A stretch of 64,000 nt of DNA from Tragulus kanchil (GCA_022376925.1 JAIOJX010000025.1:95631608-95695607), one strand, 5' to 3'; counted from the stretch's first letter, positions 16,541 through 32,981 are shown. Made by a program: numbers and translations. Notes: generated by a model from the letters alone, not told the origin.

Positions 16541-16740
16541 TAAAATAAACTGCAAAACTAATCATAAAAATGATAGAATGGCCATTTTTTTTATCAGAGT
16601 ATTTAGGACAAGGAATATTCTTTAATGATTAAAGGGCCAATAAAATAAACTGCAAAACTAATCATAAAAATGATAGAATGGCCATTTTTTTTATCAGAGT
16701 ATTTAGGACAAGGAATATTCTTTAATGATTAAAGGGCCAA
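16541..16740 (+). repeat. Exact 100-bp tandem duplication D5
   Basis: Bases 16,541-16,640 are repeated without a visible change at 16,641-16,740. It lies in old L1-derived sequence. The unit is much shorter than the other duplications and exactly 100 bp. Confidence 0.95.
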
Positions 16741-17123
16741 TTCATCAAGAAGACATAATAAGCCTAAATGTGTGTGTATCTCATAAATAAGTTTGGAATT
16801 ATATAAAGCAAAAACTGATAGAACTGAAAGTAAAAATATAAGAACTGACCATTTAAATTTGAGATTTCAACACTCCTTTTTCAATAATCAAAACAATAAA
16901 TGAAGAAAAAAATCAGTAAGGAAATAATCTACTTGAACAACATTGTCAATCAGCTTAACCTATCATTCATGAAACACTCCACTCAAGAGTGGCAGATTCA
17001 TACTTTTTTCAAGTTACCTGGACCATTCATCGAGATAGACCATCTCTGGGCCATAAAATAAGATGAGAGAAAACTCAAAAGGAAACAAGTGACAGAATCT
17101 GTTCTTTGACCACAAGGAAATTT

Positions 17124-17447
17124 TTTTTTTTTTTTTTTATTTATTTATTTTGGGCGGAGGTCAGGTTGGGGAGGGAGGGGAGCAGGCGGGCCACTTCTAT
17201 TGGTCTTCCATTTCTCTGTTTTCACCCGTCTTTGTTCTTTGGCTCCTGTGGGCCTCCCATAGGGGTGGCGTCTGTCGTTGCAGAGCACCAGCTCTGGGCG
17301 CATGCGCTCCAGAGCTCCGGCTCGGTGATTGGACACATCAGTCCAGCCGCTCCGCGGCACGTGGGATCTTCCCAGGCCAGGGATCGAACCGGCGCCCCTT
17401 GCACTGCAAGGCGGTGTCCTTACCCACTGGACCACCAGGGGAAGCCC
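17124..17447 (-). mobile_element. tRNA-Glu-derived SINE inserted in the old L1
   Basis: A full-length reverse-oriented element ending 'ccaccaggggaagccc', with the reversed B box 'gggatcgaacc' and a T-rich tail on the left. A 13-bp target-site duplication, cacaaggaaattt, lies at 17,111-17,123 and 17,448-17,460. Confidence 0.92.
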
Positions 17448-18429
17448 CACAAGGAAATTTAATTATAAATCAATAACAAAGAGATATCTGGTATGGTTCC
17501 AAGTATTTGGAAATTAAACAATCTATTTTTAAATAACAAGGAGTATTTTGGGAGTTGAAACAAATAAAAAGTTGGAAGAAATTTGAGAAAATCATTCACA
17601 TTCACATTTACCATTGACATTAGATAGCCTACAATGGTTTGGGGTGACCTATTCAAGGCTTGACAATGAGTCTCTTTCTCCAGGCACAATGCTGCTTACA
17701 CACTGACCTGACTGTTTGAGTGCATGTCTTGTTTCTATTACTAGATGGTGAGTTCCTTGAAGGCATGATTCCTGTATCCTTGCGTTGCTCAAAACACCAA
17801 GGATGCATTCAATGAATGATAAATAAACCATAAATGGATATTGGCAGGGTCAAGACCTAAAGGCTGCTCTCCAAGGCCCAGGGCAATGTTTCGTCTGTCC
17901 TGCTACATAGACAGAGGGCAAAAGATGGTGGCTTTGGGGTCAGGCAGCCTGATTTCCATCTAATTCATGTGATACTTGAGTGACTTCATTTCTCAGATTC
18001 CTCATCTGTGAAATGGGAAAACAACCCCTGCCTATAGGCCTGAGGTAAGAAGAAATCATGCAGTGGAGGGCTGTCATCCCTTTTGGTGGTCTGGCATCTG
18101 ATCCTTTTCTGAATGTTTGAGAAATTCTCCATCTGATATATCAGAGCCATCCTTCTACCACAGAACCAGAAAATGTCAGACTTACCTTCCCAGACCCCCT
18201 TCCAACGAGGGCATGGGCATGTGACTGAGGGCATGATCAGTCTAGACATACCCACCCCAAATTTCAAATCAGAAGCCATCGATATGTGCAAGCTGGAGTC
18301 ATTAAAAAAAAAAAAAAAAAAAAAACAAAGTATGGAATCTGCACTTGCCACTTCTGTAGCAGCTCCAAACAACAGAACTTTCCAGGATGATGGAAATAAT
18401 ACAATGTAGTTAATGTAGAGAAATCTTTC

Positions 18430-18600
18430 AGCACTGTGCTATCCCATCTGGGGGCCAGTAGCCACACTGGGCAATGGAACACTTGAAATATGGCTAGCTA
18501 CACGGAGAAACTGAATTTACAATATTATTTAATTGTAATTGATTTAAATATAAATAATCACATGTGTCAAGGGGCTACCAAGCTGGACAGTGAAGTCTGG
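18430..18600 (+). repeat. Old DNA-transposon-like relic
   Basis: The phrases 'gccagtagccacactgggca' and 'cacttgaaatatggctagct' are those of a common old mammalian MER element. The exact family is not assigned. Confidence 0.4.
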
Positions 18601-18867
18601 CACACGGGTCCAGGGCGCCTTGCTGGTAATGTCAGCTGTGTCAATGGCAGTTCTGGCCTGAGGCGAGGCAGCAGGAATGTCCTCAGGCAGAGTAGCTGCC
18701 AAGCCCAGTTCCATGGTTTTCCAGAAAGCTTCTTATTGCCCTTTACTAAATTCCTTTCTGGCCTAAACTGCCCAGAGTGCGTTGGTAATGCTCAGCACCC
18801 AGAATCCTAAGTGATACAAACAAGGTGTAGAATGCAGCAGTGTCTAGGACAGCTCACTGGGGACTCA

Positions 18868-21068
18868 ATAAATCTTTCCACTATCTTCTAAGAATGTGTG
18901 GGCAAGTGCTAATTATAGGACATATACTTTTCTCTGTCTGTGAAGATAACTTAGTAATGTCATCTAATCCTACAGACAAGGAAGGCAGATAGGCCATCGG
19001 GGTCAACTCCAGCCCTTTTCCTGTAGCGACTTTTTCAGGTTAAAGTAGCTATTCAGGATATACAACACACTTACACCCAAGGGCCCACCCAAAGGAATAG
19101 TGCATCCCCAACTCTGGAGGGGAAAGAGGTATCTATTTTTAGTGCATAAATGCTCGATGTGGGGTCTCTTCAAGGTTTTACCTTTCTCTAGTCTGCATGG
19201 CCTAATTTATATAATTTATGTCCTCCGTTTGTATGACCATAAAGAAAAAGAAAAAAGTGGAGGAAATGCAATTTATTTCTACATAATTCATTTCCCAAAT
19301 GGATCCACGCCCCTGATTAAAGCTGAAATGGAAGTTCTACACTCAGAGTCAGGCTTGGCTGACAGGTTACCAGGGCAACCTGTAGCCCCAGGAAAGCAAC
19401 TGTCCCTTTCACTGACTGTGGCTCAGCATAGAAAGAGGGTTCAGCTACGTGAGGGCTGGATTTGTGCAACCAGTCACTGCTCCTGGGGAAGAAAGTACTT
19501 TCAATACAGCTGCTTCCCACCCTGAGCAGGGAAGGGTGGGAAATCAAGGACCCTGGAGTCAGGCTGTTGGGTTTTAATGTAGCTGCAACACTCATGGATG
19601 ACTGTTTGGATACATCACACCTTTGAGCCTCAGTTTTCTCATCTCTGAAATGAGGATATGAGCACTCATTTTGTAATCCTGTTGGGAGGGTTAAATGTGT
19701 TCATAGGAATAAGTGCTTTATAAAGTATAGTGGCTACTATATAATATTATCACACATGATGTCATTTAATGCACATGGTAACTAGTCACAACCACTCTAT
19801 AAAACTTTCACTACATGTTTATGCACTAAGAGTTTATATATAAAACCATATTTAATCCACATTACAAGTCTCCAAATAATTATCTTTATAGTCATAAAGC
19901 CAGTCAAAGGGTTAGGACTTGGACCCCAAAACCAGCCTTTCATGAATCCATTTATTTATCCAACACATAAATCTTTCCACTATCTTCTAAGAATGTGTGG
20001 GCAAGTGCTAATTATAGGACATATACTTTTCTCTGTCTGTGAAGATAACTTAGTAATGTCATCTAATCCTACAGACAAGGAAGGCAGATAGGCCATCGGG
20101 GTCAACTCCAGCCCTTTTCCTGTAGCGACTTTTTCAGGTTAAAGTAGCTATTCAGGATATACAACACACTTACACCCAAGGGCCCACCCAAAGGAATAGT
20201 GCATCCCCAACTCTGGAGGGGAAAGAGGTATCTATTTTTAGTGCATAAATGCTCGATGTGGGGTCTCTTCAAGGTTTTACCTTTCTCTAGTCTGCATGGC
20301 CTAATTTATATAATTTATGTCCTCCGTTTGTATGACCATAAAGAAAAAGAAAAAAGTGGAGGAAATGCAATTTATTTCTACATAATTCATTTCCCAAATG
20401 GATCCACGCCCCTGATTAAAGCTGAAATGGAAGTTCTACACTCAGAGTCAGGCTTGGCTGACAGGTTACCAGGGCAACCTGTAGCCCCAGGAAAGCAACT
20501 GTCCCTTTCACTGACTGTGGCTCAGCATAGAAAGAGGGTTCAGCTACGTGAGGGCTGGATTTGTGCAACCAGTCACTGCTCCTGGGGAAGAAAGTACTTT
20601 CAATACAGCTGCTTCCCACCCTGAGCAGGGAAGGGTGGGAAATCAAGGACCCTGGAGTCAGGCTGTTGGGTTTTAATGTAGCTGCAACACTCATGGATGA
20701 CTGTTTGGATACATCACACCTTTGAGCCTCAGTTTTCTCATCTCTGAAATGAGGATATGAGCACTCATTTTGTAATCCTGTTGGGAGGGTTAAATGTGTT
20801 CATAGGAATAAGTGCTTTATAAAGTATAGTGGCTACTATATAATATTATCACACATGATGTCATTTAATGCACATGGTAACTAGTCACAACCACTCTATA
20901 AAACTTTCACTACATGTTTATGCACTAAGAGTTTATATATAAAACCATATTTAATCCACATTACAAGTCTCCAAATAATTATCTTTATAGTCATAAAGCC
21001 AGTCAAAGGGTTAGGACTTGGACCCCAAAACCAGCCTTTCATGAATCCATTTATTTATCCAACACATA
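18868..21068 (+). repeat. Tandem direct duplication D6 (unit 1,099 bp)
   Basis: Copy 1 is 18,868-19,966 and copy 2 is 19,967-21,068. The copies look identical, including MIR sequence. The break falls at 'caacacata', where copy 2 continues into 'ttaactgag'. Confidence 0.96.
19555..19720 (-). repeat. MIR-like sequence
   Basis: The segment 'cctcagttttctcatctctg' followed by 'aaatgaggatatgagcactc' is the reversed MIR core. It is doubled at about 20,654-20,819 by D6. Confidence 0.6.
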
Positions 21069-21419
21069 TTAACTGAGTATCTACTACTTTTCACTACCAT
21101 ACACTGTATTCTTCAGTGATATATGATTCTCTTTCAGTGGAAAGTCAAAGCTGATAATGCAAATTCTTGGATTAGAAAGAAACCTTCTTATATTAATTAA
21201 AACACCACCTATGCTCATAATAATACTGATTTACTTCACTCTCTTCCTAAAACATTCACATATATATGTTATTTGCTTTCCTCAGCAAACATGAAGGATG
21301 AGGCTTTGCATTTCTTCTCAGCAGAAAGCACCACCCTTGGTGGGAAGTTGGAACACTATTCAAAGGCTGAGAAACTTCTCCCCCACTGCCGAGCCACTGA
21401 TTAATTAATTACCTGCATC

Positions 21420-21650
21420 TACCTAGTGCCTATTACACCCTAGGCACTATGATCTGCTTTGTTTTTTCACACGGATTATCTCATGTAATCCTCACAGCTA
21501 CTCTGTGAGGTGCTATTATCAACATTTGCTTTATCAATGAGGAACCTGGGACCCACAGAGTTTTCCAGGTTTCCAGGGATGGGCCCAGGTTAAATAACTT
21601 GCTATGGTCACAGCTAGAGGGTGGCAGAGTTGGGATTTGAATCCAGGTCT
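21420..21650 (+). repeat. MIR SINE
   Basis: It runs from 'ctagtgcctattacacccta' through 'ctcatgtaatcctcacagct' to 'tttgaatccaggtctgc', the normal MIR order. Confidence 0.8.
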
Positions 21651-21792
21651 GCATGTTCACTTGATGTTATTTCTCTCTGTTTCTGCAGAGTAGAGGATGT
21701 GAACTTCCCTAAGTTAAACAATCTTATGACACAATTTCACCCCATGTTAATGACTCCAGGGCCTACTGTCTCATGGTCTTGGATGTCCTCTA

Positions 21793-22158
<366 letters not shown>

Positions 22159-22737
22159 CTACAAAAAAGAAAAGGGCTCATGAAACTTCCAGGTTGGGGA
22201 AAGAACAGGAAATCACTATTTCTCCTTTGTGTAACTTCTACAATGTAGATTACTGATTTTAAAGCATGCATCACAAGGTACAATAAAACTTATAAAATGA
22301 CATGTTTGATATTTGTAAGAGATGTCAAGTTATCTACCATCAGAAAGGGGCTTTTTGGAGCAGTATATCTATTGTCATAGGATCAAATATTCCAGTCCAT
22401 TCTATGGTGCTTTCTGAAAAAATGCTGTGTATGTTTTGACTAGGAACATATGGCAGGAATATTAAGCAAGTTTCCAATTTCCCAGGAGCTGACGATAAGC
22501 AGCTGGGAGAATTCTGCCACATTCTCAGTCTCCTATTTTCAAATGACATTCAGTTGGCAGGCTGTTAGCTGGAACTTCACACCCACGTATCCACCCCTGA
22601 AACTATGGGACCTGTTTCTTCCAAGTAACCTGTCATGTTTGGGGCTGGCCTCCATCTGAAGGCTTCTCCAGCTCTGAGCTAGAATTGCTCAGAGCCCACT
22701 ATGACTGCTCCATCCCCAGGGCTGGGTCAGACACTAC
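22159..22737. other. FAM184B intron 4
   Basis: A 579-bp intron with canonical GT-AG ends. No repeat or gene was recognised in it. Confidence 0.75.
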
Positions 22738-22877
22738 CTGTGTATCTGTGTCTCCTTTTGTGCACAGACACTCCTTGGGAAAGTTCTGGTCCTGCTGAGG
22801 ATGGAGACTGCAGGCTTCAAAATCATTCTTGTTCCCGAGGACTTCATTCTCTGAACCTCTCTCTGTCTTCAGGTCAT
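22738..22877 (-). CDS. FAM184B: FAM184B coding exon 4
   Basis: The exon is 140 bp. With the last G of exon 3 it gives 47 codons, opening DDLKTERGSENEV and closing TKGDTDTQ. It contains the short motif HPQQDQ and several cysteines that I recall in the human protein at this place. The acceptor is atttacag|ATGACC and the donor is CACAG|GTAGTG. This stretch is less helical and less conserved than its neighbours and looks like a linker between two coiled-coil segments. It enters in phase 1 and leaves in phase 0. Confidence 0.87.
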
Positions 22878-24178
<1,301 letters not shown>

Positions 24179-25101
24179 CTAAACAGACAGACAGTCATTT
24201 CTCTGGTTACAGTTCTATGCAGACACGTTCTATGTACATCAAATCTGAAAAGCGGGTACGTGCACAGTATATACCATTTATCTCTAGAATTTTGTGGCTC
24301 AGGCTTTATCAAATCCTGACTCATCCTTTGATTGGCTGTGTGACTGTTCGGCAAGTTATCTGACCTTTCTGTAGCTAGGATTAAATGAGATAAAGTGTCT
24401 GGGACAGAAAAAAGTGCTCAGGAAGTATGAAGGATACTAGGTGCTGTAACTTTTAGAGATGGGGCTCTGTGAGGCTGTGGATCTCAAATGACTAACTTGT
24501 CACTGATCTATCTCTCCCAAAATAAAGCCTCAAAAGAATGTTAGGACAGGGGCTATGGTTGACCAAGGGCTTAAATACTACCTGTACACATTCAAGAACT
24601 TTCTGATGCAGGGGCTCAGTGGAAAGAACACTGGAGTCAAATACTCTGAGACACAAACACAAGTTCTACCACCAGGTAGCTAGCTGGCCTTGAACTAGCC
24701 ACACGACTATCTAAGCTTTATTTCTTCATCTGTGACATGGGATACTAACAATATCTAACTCACAGAACTATTGAGAACACCCAATAACATTACTGTGTGA
24801 ATGCTGTTACAGTATAAAGGATTGTTTAAGTCTAGGGAATAGCCAGAGCTGAGAAGTTCAGGCAACTGTGGTGGACCTGGTGGAGAATGATCTGGGGGCT
24901 ACAGATCCTTTTGCATTATGCCTTTTAGATATCTGACCTATGGCAGCCCTGGCTTGCTTGTATCCTGCATGATGGGGCTCGTCCAACAGGCAGGTCAGAA
25001 CAAACAGCCCTGCCCTCTAATCTGTTCCCTTAACAGTCGGAAGGCTACAAGCAGAGCCAGGCCAATCATGGCCAGCCTTTCCTGTGAAAAGAAATCATTC
25101 A

Positions 25102-26990
<1,889 letters not shown>

Positions 26991-27204
26991 TCAGAGAGGT
27001 GTGGGTGTATGTGATGGGCCACAAGCCTTGACTCTGGCGGTGGCTCAGGCTGATCCCCAGGAGTTGCACCTGAGAACAGGATTTGAGTGGAAGTGATTTA
27101 CTAGAAATGGTCCCCAGGAGAAACCAATAAGGAGTCCCATAGGGACCTCTGGGCAGTGCCATGTGAATCAAGTAAAGCATCTGAAACACAAAACGGAAAC
27201 CACT

Positions 27205-27580
27205 GAAAACCAAACCAAAGTAAGATACAACAAAACACTCGAAAACAGAATTCAGCTATATGTAAAAAGGATTATATACCATGACCAAATGGGATTTAAA
27301 CTAGGAGTGCAAAATTGATTTAATATCTGAAAATCAGTTAATGTGACACATCACATGAATAGCACAAAGGGCAAAACCCACCAGATTGTCTCAACAGATG
27401 GAAGAAAACCATCTGACAAAATCCAGTACCTCCTTCTGACAAAAAACAGTGATCAAACTAGAAGGAGAAGGGAATGCCCTCAACCCAATAAGGAGCATCT
27501 ATGAAAAATCCACAGCTAACAGCAAACTTCCTGATGAAAAACTGTTCTCCACAACTTCAGGAACAAGACAGAGATAGGGC
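27205..27580 (+). mobile_element. L1 ORF2 fragment (reverse transcriptase region)
   Basis: The sequence 'caaatgggatttaaactagg', 'gaaaaccatctgacaaaatc', 'ctcaacccaataaggagcat' and 'cagctaacagcaaacttcct' is in L1 ORF2 order. It is short and broken by stops. Confidence 0.75.
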
Positions 27581-28232
27581 TAAGTGTTGAAACCACATTG
27601 AGAATCTCAGAAAATCCTCATGGCAGCTCTGCAAACTTGGTGTTTCTGTCCCATTCTAAGAATGAAATATTGAGGTTCAGAAAACTAGGCAAATTTTGCA
27701 AAGTCATAAGGGATAAGAAGATTTGACTAACTTATGCTCACAGCATGGTACTGCGTTAATCTCACTATTCTATTTGAGCTTTCATTCATTTACACATTTA
27801 CTGAATATCTCAGATGTGCCATGTCCTGTGCTGATCACTAGAAATATGTGTTGATTAATAAAGCAACTAAAGTTCTGATCTCAAAAATAGTATAATTCAA
27901 TGGGAAAAAGACAAGAATACAGTCAGTTTTAGTGTACTAACTGCTAGGAAAGTGATCAACATCAGTAACTAGGGAAGCCCAGACAAATGCTGTAGTGGAA
28001 AAGACTTCCCAGAAAAGGGGAGACTTCCCTCCTCATCCTTGGGGGTGAGTTCCCATTTATATGTCAACCTCTGGGCATGAACAATTGACTTCTTTATGTT
28101 GCCTCATAGCACTTGGTATGAGATTGAGCACAGGAGAGGCTCATAATAAGTATCTATTTTGGTACTGTTGCTGGTCATCAAAGATTCATGCTTTCTTTCC
28201 ACAGAGCTGATGCAGAGGAACAGCCACCAAGC

Positions 28233-30468
28233 TGAGACCCATTTCCTAGTCCCCTTGCATCTATATGGGACCATATGACTAATGATTACAAATGGAATGT
28301 GGCCAGAGGTGGATGTGTGTTGTCTCAGTTCCAATGTTGGGGTTAAGGCTACAGGGAGGATTAAGAAGGATGCACGTCCTTTCCACAGTTGCTTTTTCCA
28401 TCTGCAAACTTATTGTGGAGTGCAAGGCAGAGAGTGTCTGGATTCTCAGTGACTAAGCAGAAGGCCACCTGCTCACCAGGAGCACTGGTCTTGATTTCTA
28501 CACTAACAAGAAATAAACTATTTGATTGAAATCTTTTTGAAACGTCAAAAATCTTGATGTTTATTTGTTACAACAGCTATGATCACCTGTGAGAACTCAC
28601 AGGACTTGGCATATAGTCACATTCATAGCTATGACCAATTATAGAGAAAGGATAAAAAGCAAAATCAGCAAGCGGAAAAAGCCTGACGGTGGTGGCAGGG
28701 GCGCGGGAGGGAGTCTGGAGGAGACGAGGTGAAAGCTTGCAAGAATCCTCCCTAAGTGGAGTCACACAGGACTTGTTCATTTCCTCAGCAAGAGGTTGTG
28801 ACAACACATGTGAAATATTGCCTACCAAGGAGCCCACTAAAGACTTTGCAAGGTTTTTATTGGGAGCTAGTCCGGTAGACAACTTCTCCTGGGTATTATC
28901 AAAATTCCAGACTCCTAGAAGGAGATTAAGTGCTCACATAAATCATATTGTTTGCCCAGACAGTTAAGGCTTGCTGAGATTTCTTATCAGTGTAGGTGGT
29001 GGAAGCCCTCTGGAAATACAAGTTCCCAGCTGCCAGCCAAGGGTCAACTTTGCAAGCAGGTCCGTCTAAGGATAAGCAGTCTCAGGTGTGCTATGCTAAC
29101 TTTTCGGCACATGTGACACTTCATGAAAAAAGACTGATTTTTCTCTTGGAGTCAAGCTGTGCCAGATCAAATCTCAACATACATGGGGTTTTCTCATGGT
29201 GAAGAACAAAACATCCTTGTAAAGATTATTCCATGAAATTTGGCATTGGTGATTCCATTGAGAAATAGGATTCCAGAAGACAGACCTGAAGAAGCAGAGG
29301 CCCGGAAAGGGGAACACACATCAAACAGACAAGTAAAGATTATTCCATATTTATGGGTTCATTGGAATGAGACCCATTTCCTAGTCCCCTTGCATCTATA
29401 TGGGACCATATGACTAATGATTACAAATGGAATGTGGCCAGAGGTGGATGTGTGTTGTCTCAGTTCCAATGTTGGGGTTAAGGCTACAGGGAGGATTAAG
29501 AAGGATGCACGTCCTTTCCACAGTTGCTTTTTCCATCTGCAAACTTATTGTGGAGTGCAAGGCAGAGAGTGTCTGGATTCTCAGTGACTAAGCAGAAGGC
29601 CACCTGCTCACCAGGAGCACTGGTCTTGATTTCTACACTAACAAGAAATAAACTATTTGATTGAAATCTTTTTGAAACGTCAAAAATCTTGATGTTTATT
29701 TGTTACAACAGCTATGATCACCTGTGAGAACTCACAGGACTTGGCATATAGTCACATTCATAGCTATGACCAATTATAGAGAAAGGATAAAAAGCAAAAT
29801 CAGCAAGCGGAAAAAGCCTGACGGTGGTGGCAGGGGCGCGGGAGGGAGTCTGGAGGAGACGAGGTGAAAGCTTGCAAGAATCCTCCCTAAGTGGAGTCAC
29901 ACAGGACTTGTTCATTTCCTCAGCAAGAGGTTGTGACAACACATGTGAAATATTGCCTACCAAGGAGCCCACTAAAGACTTTGCAAGGTTTTTATTGGGA
30001 GCTAGTCCGGTAGACAACTTCTCCTGGGTATTATCAAAATTCCAGACTCCTAGAAGGAGATTAAGTGCTCACATAAATCATATTGTTTGCCCAGACAGTT
30101 AAGGCTTGCTGAGATTTCTTATCAGTGTAGGTGGTGGAAGCCCTCTGGAAATACAAGTTCCCAGCTGCCAGCCAAGGGTCAACTTTGCAAGCAGGTCCGT
30201 CTAAGGATAAGCAGTCTCAGGTGTGCTATGCTAACTTTTCGGCACATGTGACACTTCATGAAAAAAGACTGATTTTTCTCTTGGAGTCAAGCTGTGCCAG
30301 ATCAAATCTCAACATACATGGGGTTTTCTCATGGTGAAGAACAAAACATCCTTGTAAAGATTATTCCATGAAATTTGGCATTGGTGATTCCATTGAGAAA
30401 TAGGATTCCAGAAGACAGACCTGAAGAAGCAGAGGCCCGGAAAGGGGAACACACATCAAACAGACAAG
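28233..30468 (+). repeat. Tandem direct duplication D8 (unit 1,134-1,135 bp)
   Basis: Copy 1 is 28,233-29,366 and copy 2 is 29,367-30,468. After 'cagacaag', copy 1 has about 34 bases that match neither flank well before copy 2 starts. Copy 2 continues naturally into the next block. Confidence 0.94.
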
Positions 30469-30714
30469 AACAAATAGAAGACTAGGCTTTGGAGCCTATG
30501 CTGCCTGAGTGCTGATCCTATTTACTGTGGTATGGATGCCACACAGCATATGGATCCAGATGCTATCTGTTCTCTGTGTGACCTCGGGCATGCCATGTAA
30601 TCTCACTGGCTTCACTTTCCTCATTTGGATAATGGAGAGAATAAAAGTTCCCTCTTTATGGCAGTTTGAATTGAGGAGTGATGAAGGAGTAGGCAGCTGG
30701 TTCTCCTTGGGTGT

Positions 30715-31440
30715 CTGACTAGTCCTTTCTCTTCCTTGCTTGTTTGAGCTTCAGCAGAATTTGAAATGGCTGGCAGTAAGGCTGGGAAGGACTCTGGAAA
30801 GGCCAAAACAAAGGTGGTTTCCTGGTCGCAGAGAGCCGGTTTGCAGTTTCCAGTGGGCCATATTCATCAACACCTGAAATCTAGGAGGACCAGTGATGGA
30901 TGTGTGGGCATGATCGCCATCCTGGAGTACCTCACTGCAGCGCTTGCTTTTCGTGGAGACGAAGAGTTGGACTCTCTCATCAAGGTTACAATTGCTGGTG
31001 GTGGTGTCATTCCACACATCCACAAGTCTCTGACTGGGAAGAAAGCACAACAGAAGACTGTCTAAAGGATGCCTGGATTCCATCTTATCTCTCAGGACTC
31101 TAAATACTCTAACAGCTGTCCAGTGTTGGTGATTCCAGTGGACTGTCTCTCTGTGAAAAACACAATTTTGCCTTTTTGTAATTCTATTTGAGCAAGTTGG
31201 AAGTTTAATTAGCTTTCCAACCAACCAAATATCTGCATTCGAGTCTTAACCATATTTAAGTGTTACTGTGGCTTCAAAGAAGCTATAGATTCTGAAGTAG
31301 TGGGTTTTGGTTGAGTTTGACTGTTTTTTAAAAAATTGTTTGGATTTTAATTGTTATGCAGAAGTTATAGTAACAAACATTTAGTTTTGTACAGACATTA
31401 TTTACACTTCAGTGTATAAGCTCAATAAAGGTCACACCCC
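30715..31440 (+). pseudogene. H2AZ1P: Processed H2AZ1 pseudogene, copy 1
   Basis: This is a retrocopy of the mRNA for histone variant H2A.Z. A short 5'UTR remnant leads to an ATG at 30,766 and a 99-residue open frame ending at 31,065. H2A.Z hallmarks remain at the start ([21 protein letters not shown]) and at the end ([30 protein letters not shown]). The normal protein has 128 residues. Two internal losses, after 'VG' and after 'ILEYLTA', remove 29 codons net, including most of the histone-fold alpha-2/alpha-3 region, so it could not form a nucleosomal histone. The 3'UTR is retained, with AATAAA at 31,424. No introns are present and the poly-A tail has decayed. It lies in the opposite orientation to FAM184B. 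Confidence 0.92.
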
Positions 31441-31816
31441 AAATGTTATGTATAAAATTTGCTTGATTATAATAGTAATAATTTTGTTTTGAATAGGTAT
31501 CTTACCTGGCAATAACTTAGACCTGAAGAAGCAGAGGCCCGGAAAGGGGAACACACATCAAACAGACAAGAACAAATAGAAGACTAGGCTTTGGAGCCTA
31601 TGCTGCCTGAGTGCTGATCCTATTTACTGTGGTATGGATGCCACACAGCATATGGATCCAGATGCTATCTGTTCTCTGTGTGACCTCGGGCATGCCATGT
31701 AATCTCACTGGCTTCACTTTCCTCATTTGGATAATGGAGAGAATAAAAGTTCCCTCTTTATGGCAGTTTGAATTGAGGAGTGATGAAGGAGTAGGCAGCT
31801 GGTTCTCCTTGGGTGT

Positions 31817-32542
31817 CTGACTAGTCCTTTCTCTTCCTTGCTTGTTTGAGCTTCAGCAGAATTTGAAATGGCTGGCAGTAAGGCTGGGAAGGACTCTGGA
31901 AAGGCCAAAACAAAGGTGGTTTCCTGGTCGCAGAGAGCCGGTTTGCAGTTTCCAGTGGGCCATATTCATCAACACCTGAAATCTAGGAGGACCAGTGATG
32001 GATGTGTGGGCATGATCGCCATCCTGGAGTACCTCACTGCAGCGCTTGCTTTTCGTGGAGACGAAGAGTTGGACTCTCTCATCAAGGTTACAATTGCTGG
32101 TGGTGGTGTCATTCCACACATCCACAAGTCTCTGACTGGGAAGAAAGCACAACAGAAGACTGTCTAAAGGATGCCTGGATTCCATCTTATCTCTCAGGAC
32201 TCTAAATACTCTAACAGCTGTCCAGTGTTGGTGATTCCAGTGGACTGTCTCTCTGTGAAAAACACAATTTTGCCTTTTTGTAATTCTATTTGAGCAAGTT
32301 GGAAGTTTAATTAGCTTTCCAACCAACCAAATATCTGCATTCGAGTCTTAACCATATTTAAGTGTTACTGTGGCTTCAAAGAAGCTATAGATTCTGAAGT
32401 AGTGGGTTTTGGTTGAGTTTGACTGTTTTTTAAAAAATTGTTTGGATTTTAATTGTTATGCAGAAGTTATAGTAACAAACATTTAGTTTTGTACAGACAT
32501 TATTTACACTTCAGTGTATAAGCTCAATAAAGGTCACACCCC
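31817..32542 (+). pseudogene. H2AZ1P: Processed H2AZ1 pseudogene, copy 2 (tandem block duplicate)
   Basis: The same retropseudogene occurs 1,102 bp downstream. The 99-residue open frame (31,868-32,167), deletions, UTRs and AATAAA (32,526) are the same. The duplicated unit includes flanking non-H2AZ1 sequence on both sides, so this is not a second retrotransposition. It is most simply an assembly duplicate of copy 1. Confidence 0.9.
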
Positions 32543-32765
32543 AAATGTTATGTATAAAATTTGCTTGATTATAATAGTAATAATTTTGTTTTGAATAGGT
32601 ATCTTACCTGGCAATAACTTAAGCACATTTTTTATCTTGAAATTACTATTTATTCTGTCTGTAGATCAACAAAGTCAAAAGGTCCAAGTATTTTTTAAAA
32701 TACTGTATAGTGAACTATTAAAAGATTTTAAAACTTAAAAAACAAAAGTTCCTGCTTTATGAGCT

Positions 32766-32981
32766 TCAGTCAGTCGCTCAGTTGCGTCTGACTCTTGGTG
32801 AGTCCATGCACTTGCCCACCAGGCTCCACTGTCTATGGAATTTTCCAGGAAAGAATACTGGAGTGGGTTGCCATTTCCTACTCTAAGGGATCTTTGAAAC
32901 CAGGGACTAAACCCATGTCTTCTGCACCATGTCTCCTGCATTGGCAGGTGGATTCATTACCACTGCACCACCTGAGAACCC
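32766..32981 (-). mobile_element. Bov-tA SINE
   Basis: It runs from 'cagtcagtcgctcagttgcg' to 'tcctgcattggcaggtggat' and is repeated at 33,897-34,112 by D10. It lies just beyond the H2AZ1 pseudogene. Confidence 0.88.

Larger units (their letters stand above)
14050..17600 (+). mobile_element. Old L1 element (L1M-like), decayed, interrupted
   Basis: Sequence such as 'ttctatatccagcaaaataa', 'ggaagttcttcaggccag', 'agggccaattcatcaagaag', 'aagcaaaaactgatagaact' and 'ggaaattaaacaatc' follows L1 ORF2 order on the plus strand. It is full of stops and interrupted by Bov-tA and a SINE, and doubled in part by D4 and D5. Confidence 0.7.
30417..32620 (+). repeat. Tandem direct duplication D9 containing the H2AZ1 pseudogene (unit 1,102 bp)
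   Basis: Copy 1 is 30,417-31,518 and copy 2 is 31,519-32,620. It overlaps the end of D8 and the start of D10, so the three duplications chain into one another. The copies look identical. MIR-like sequence at about 30,475-30,700 is included. Confidence 0.96.

Noticed and set aside
30766..32167. Two functional tandem H2A.Z genes
   Set aside because: They have no introns, the central histone fold is missing, a retrocopied 3'UTR is attached, and the second copy is a block duplicate.
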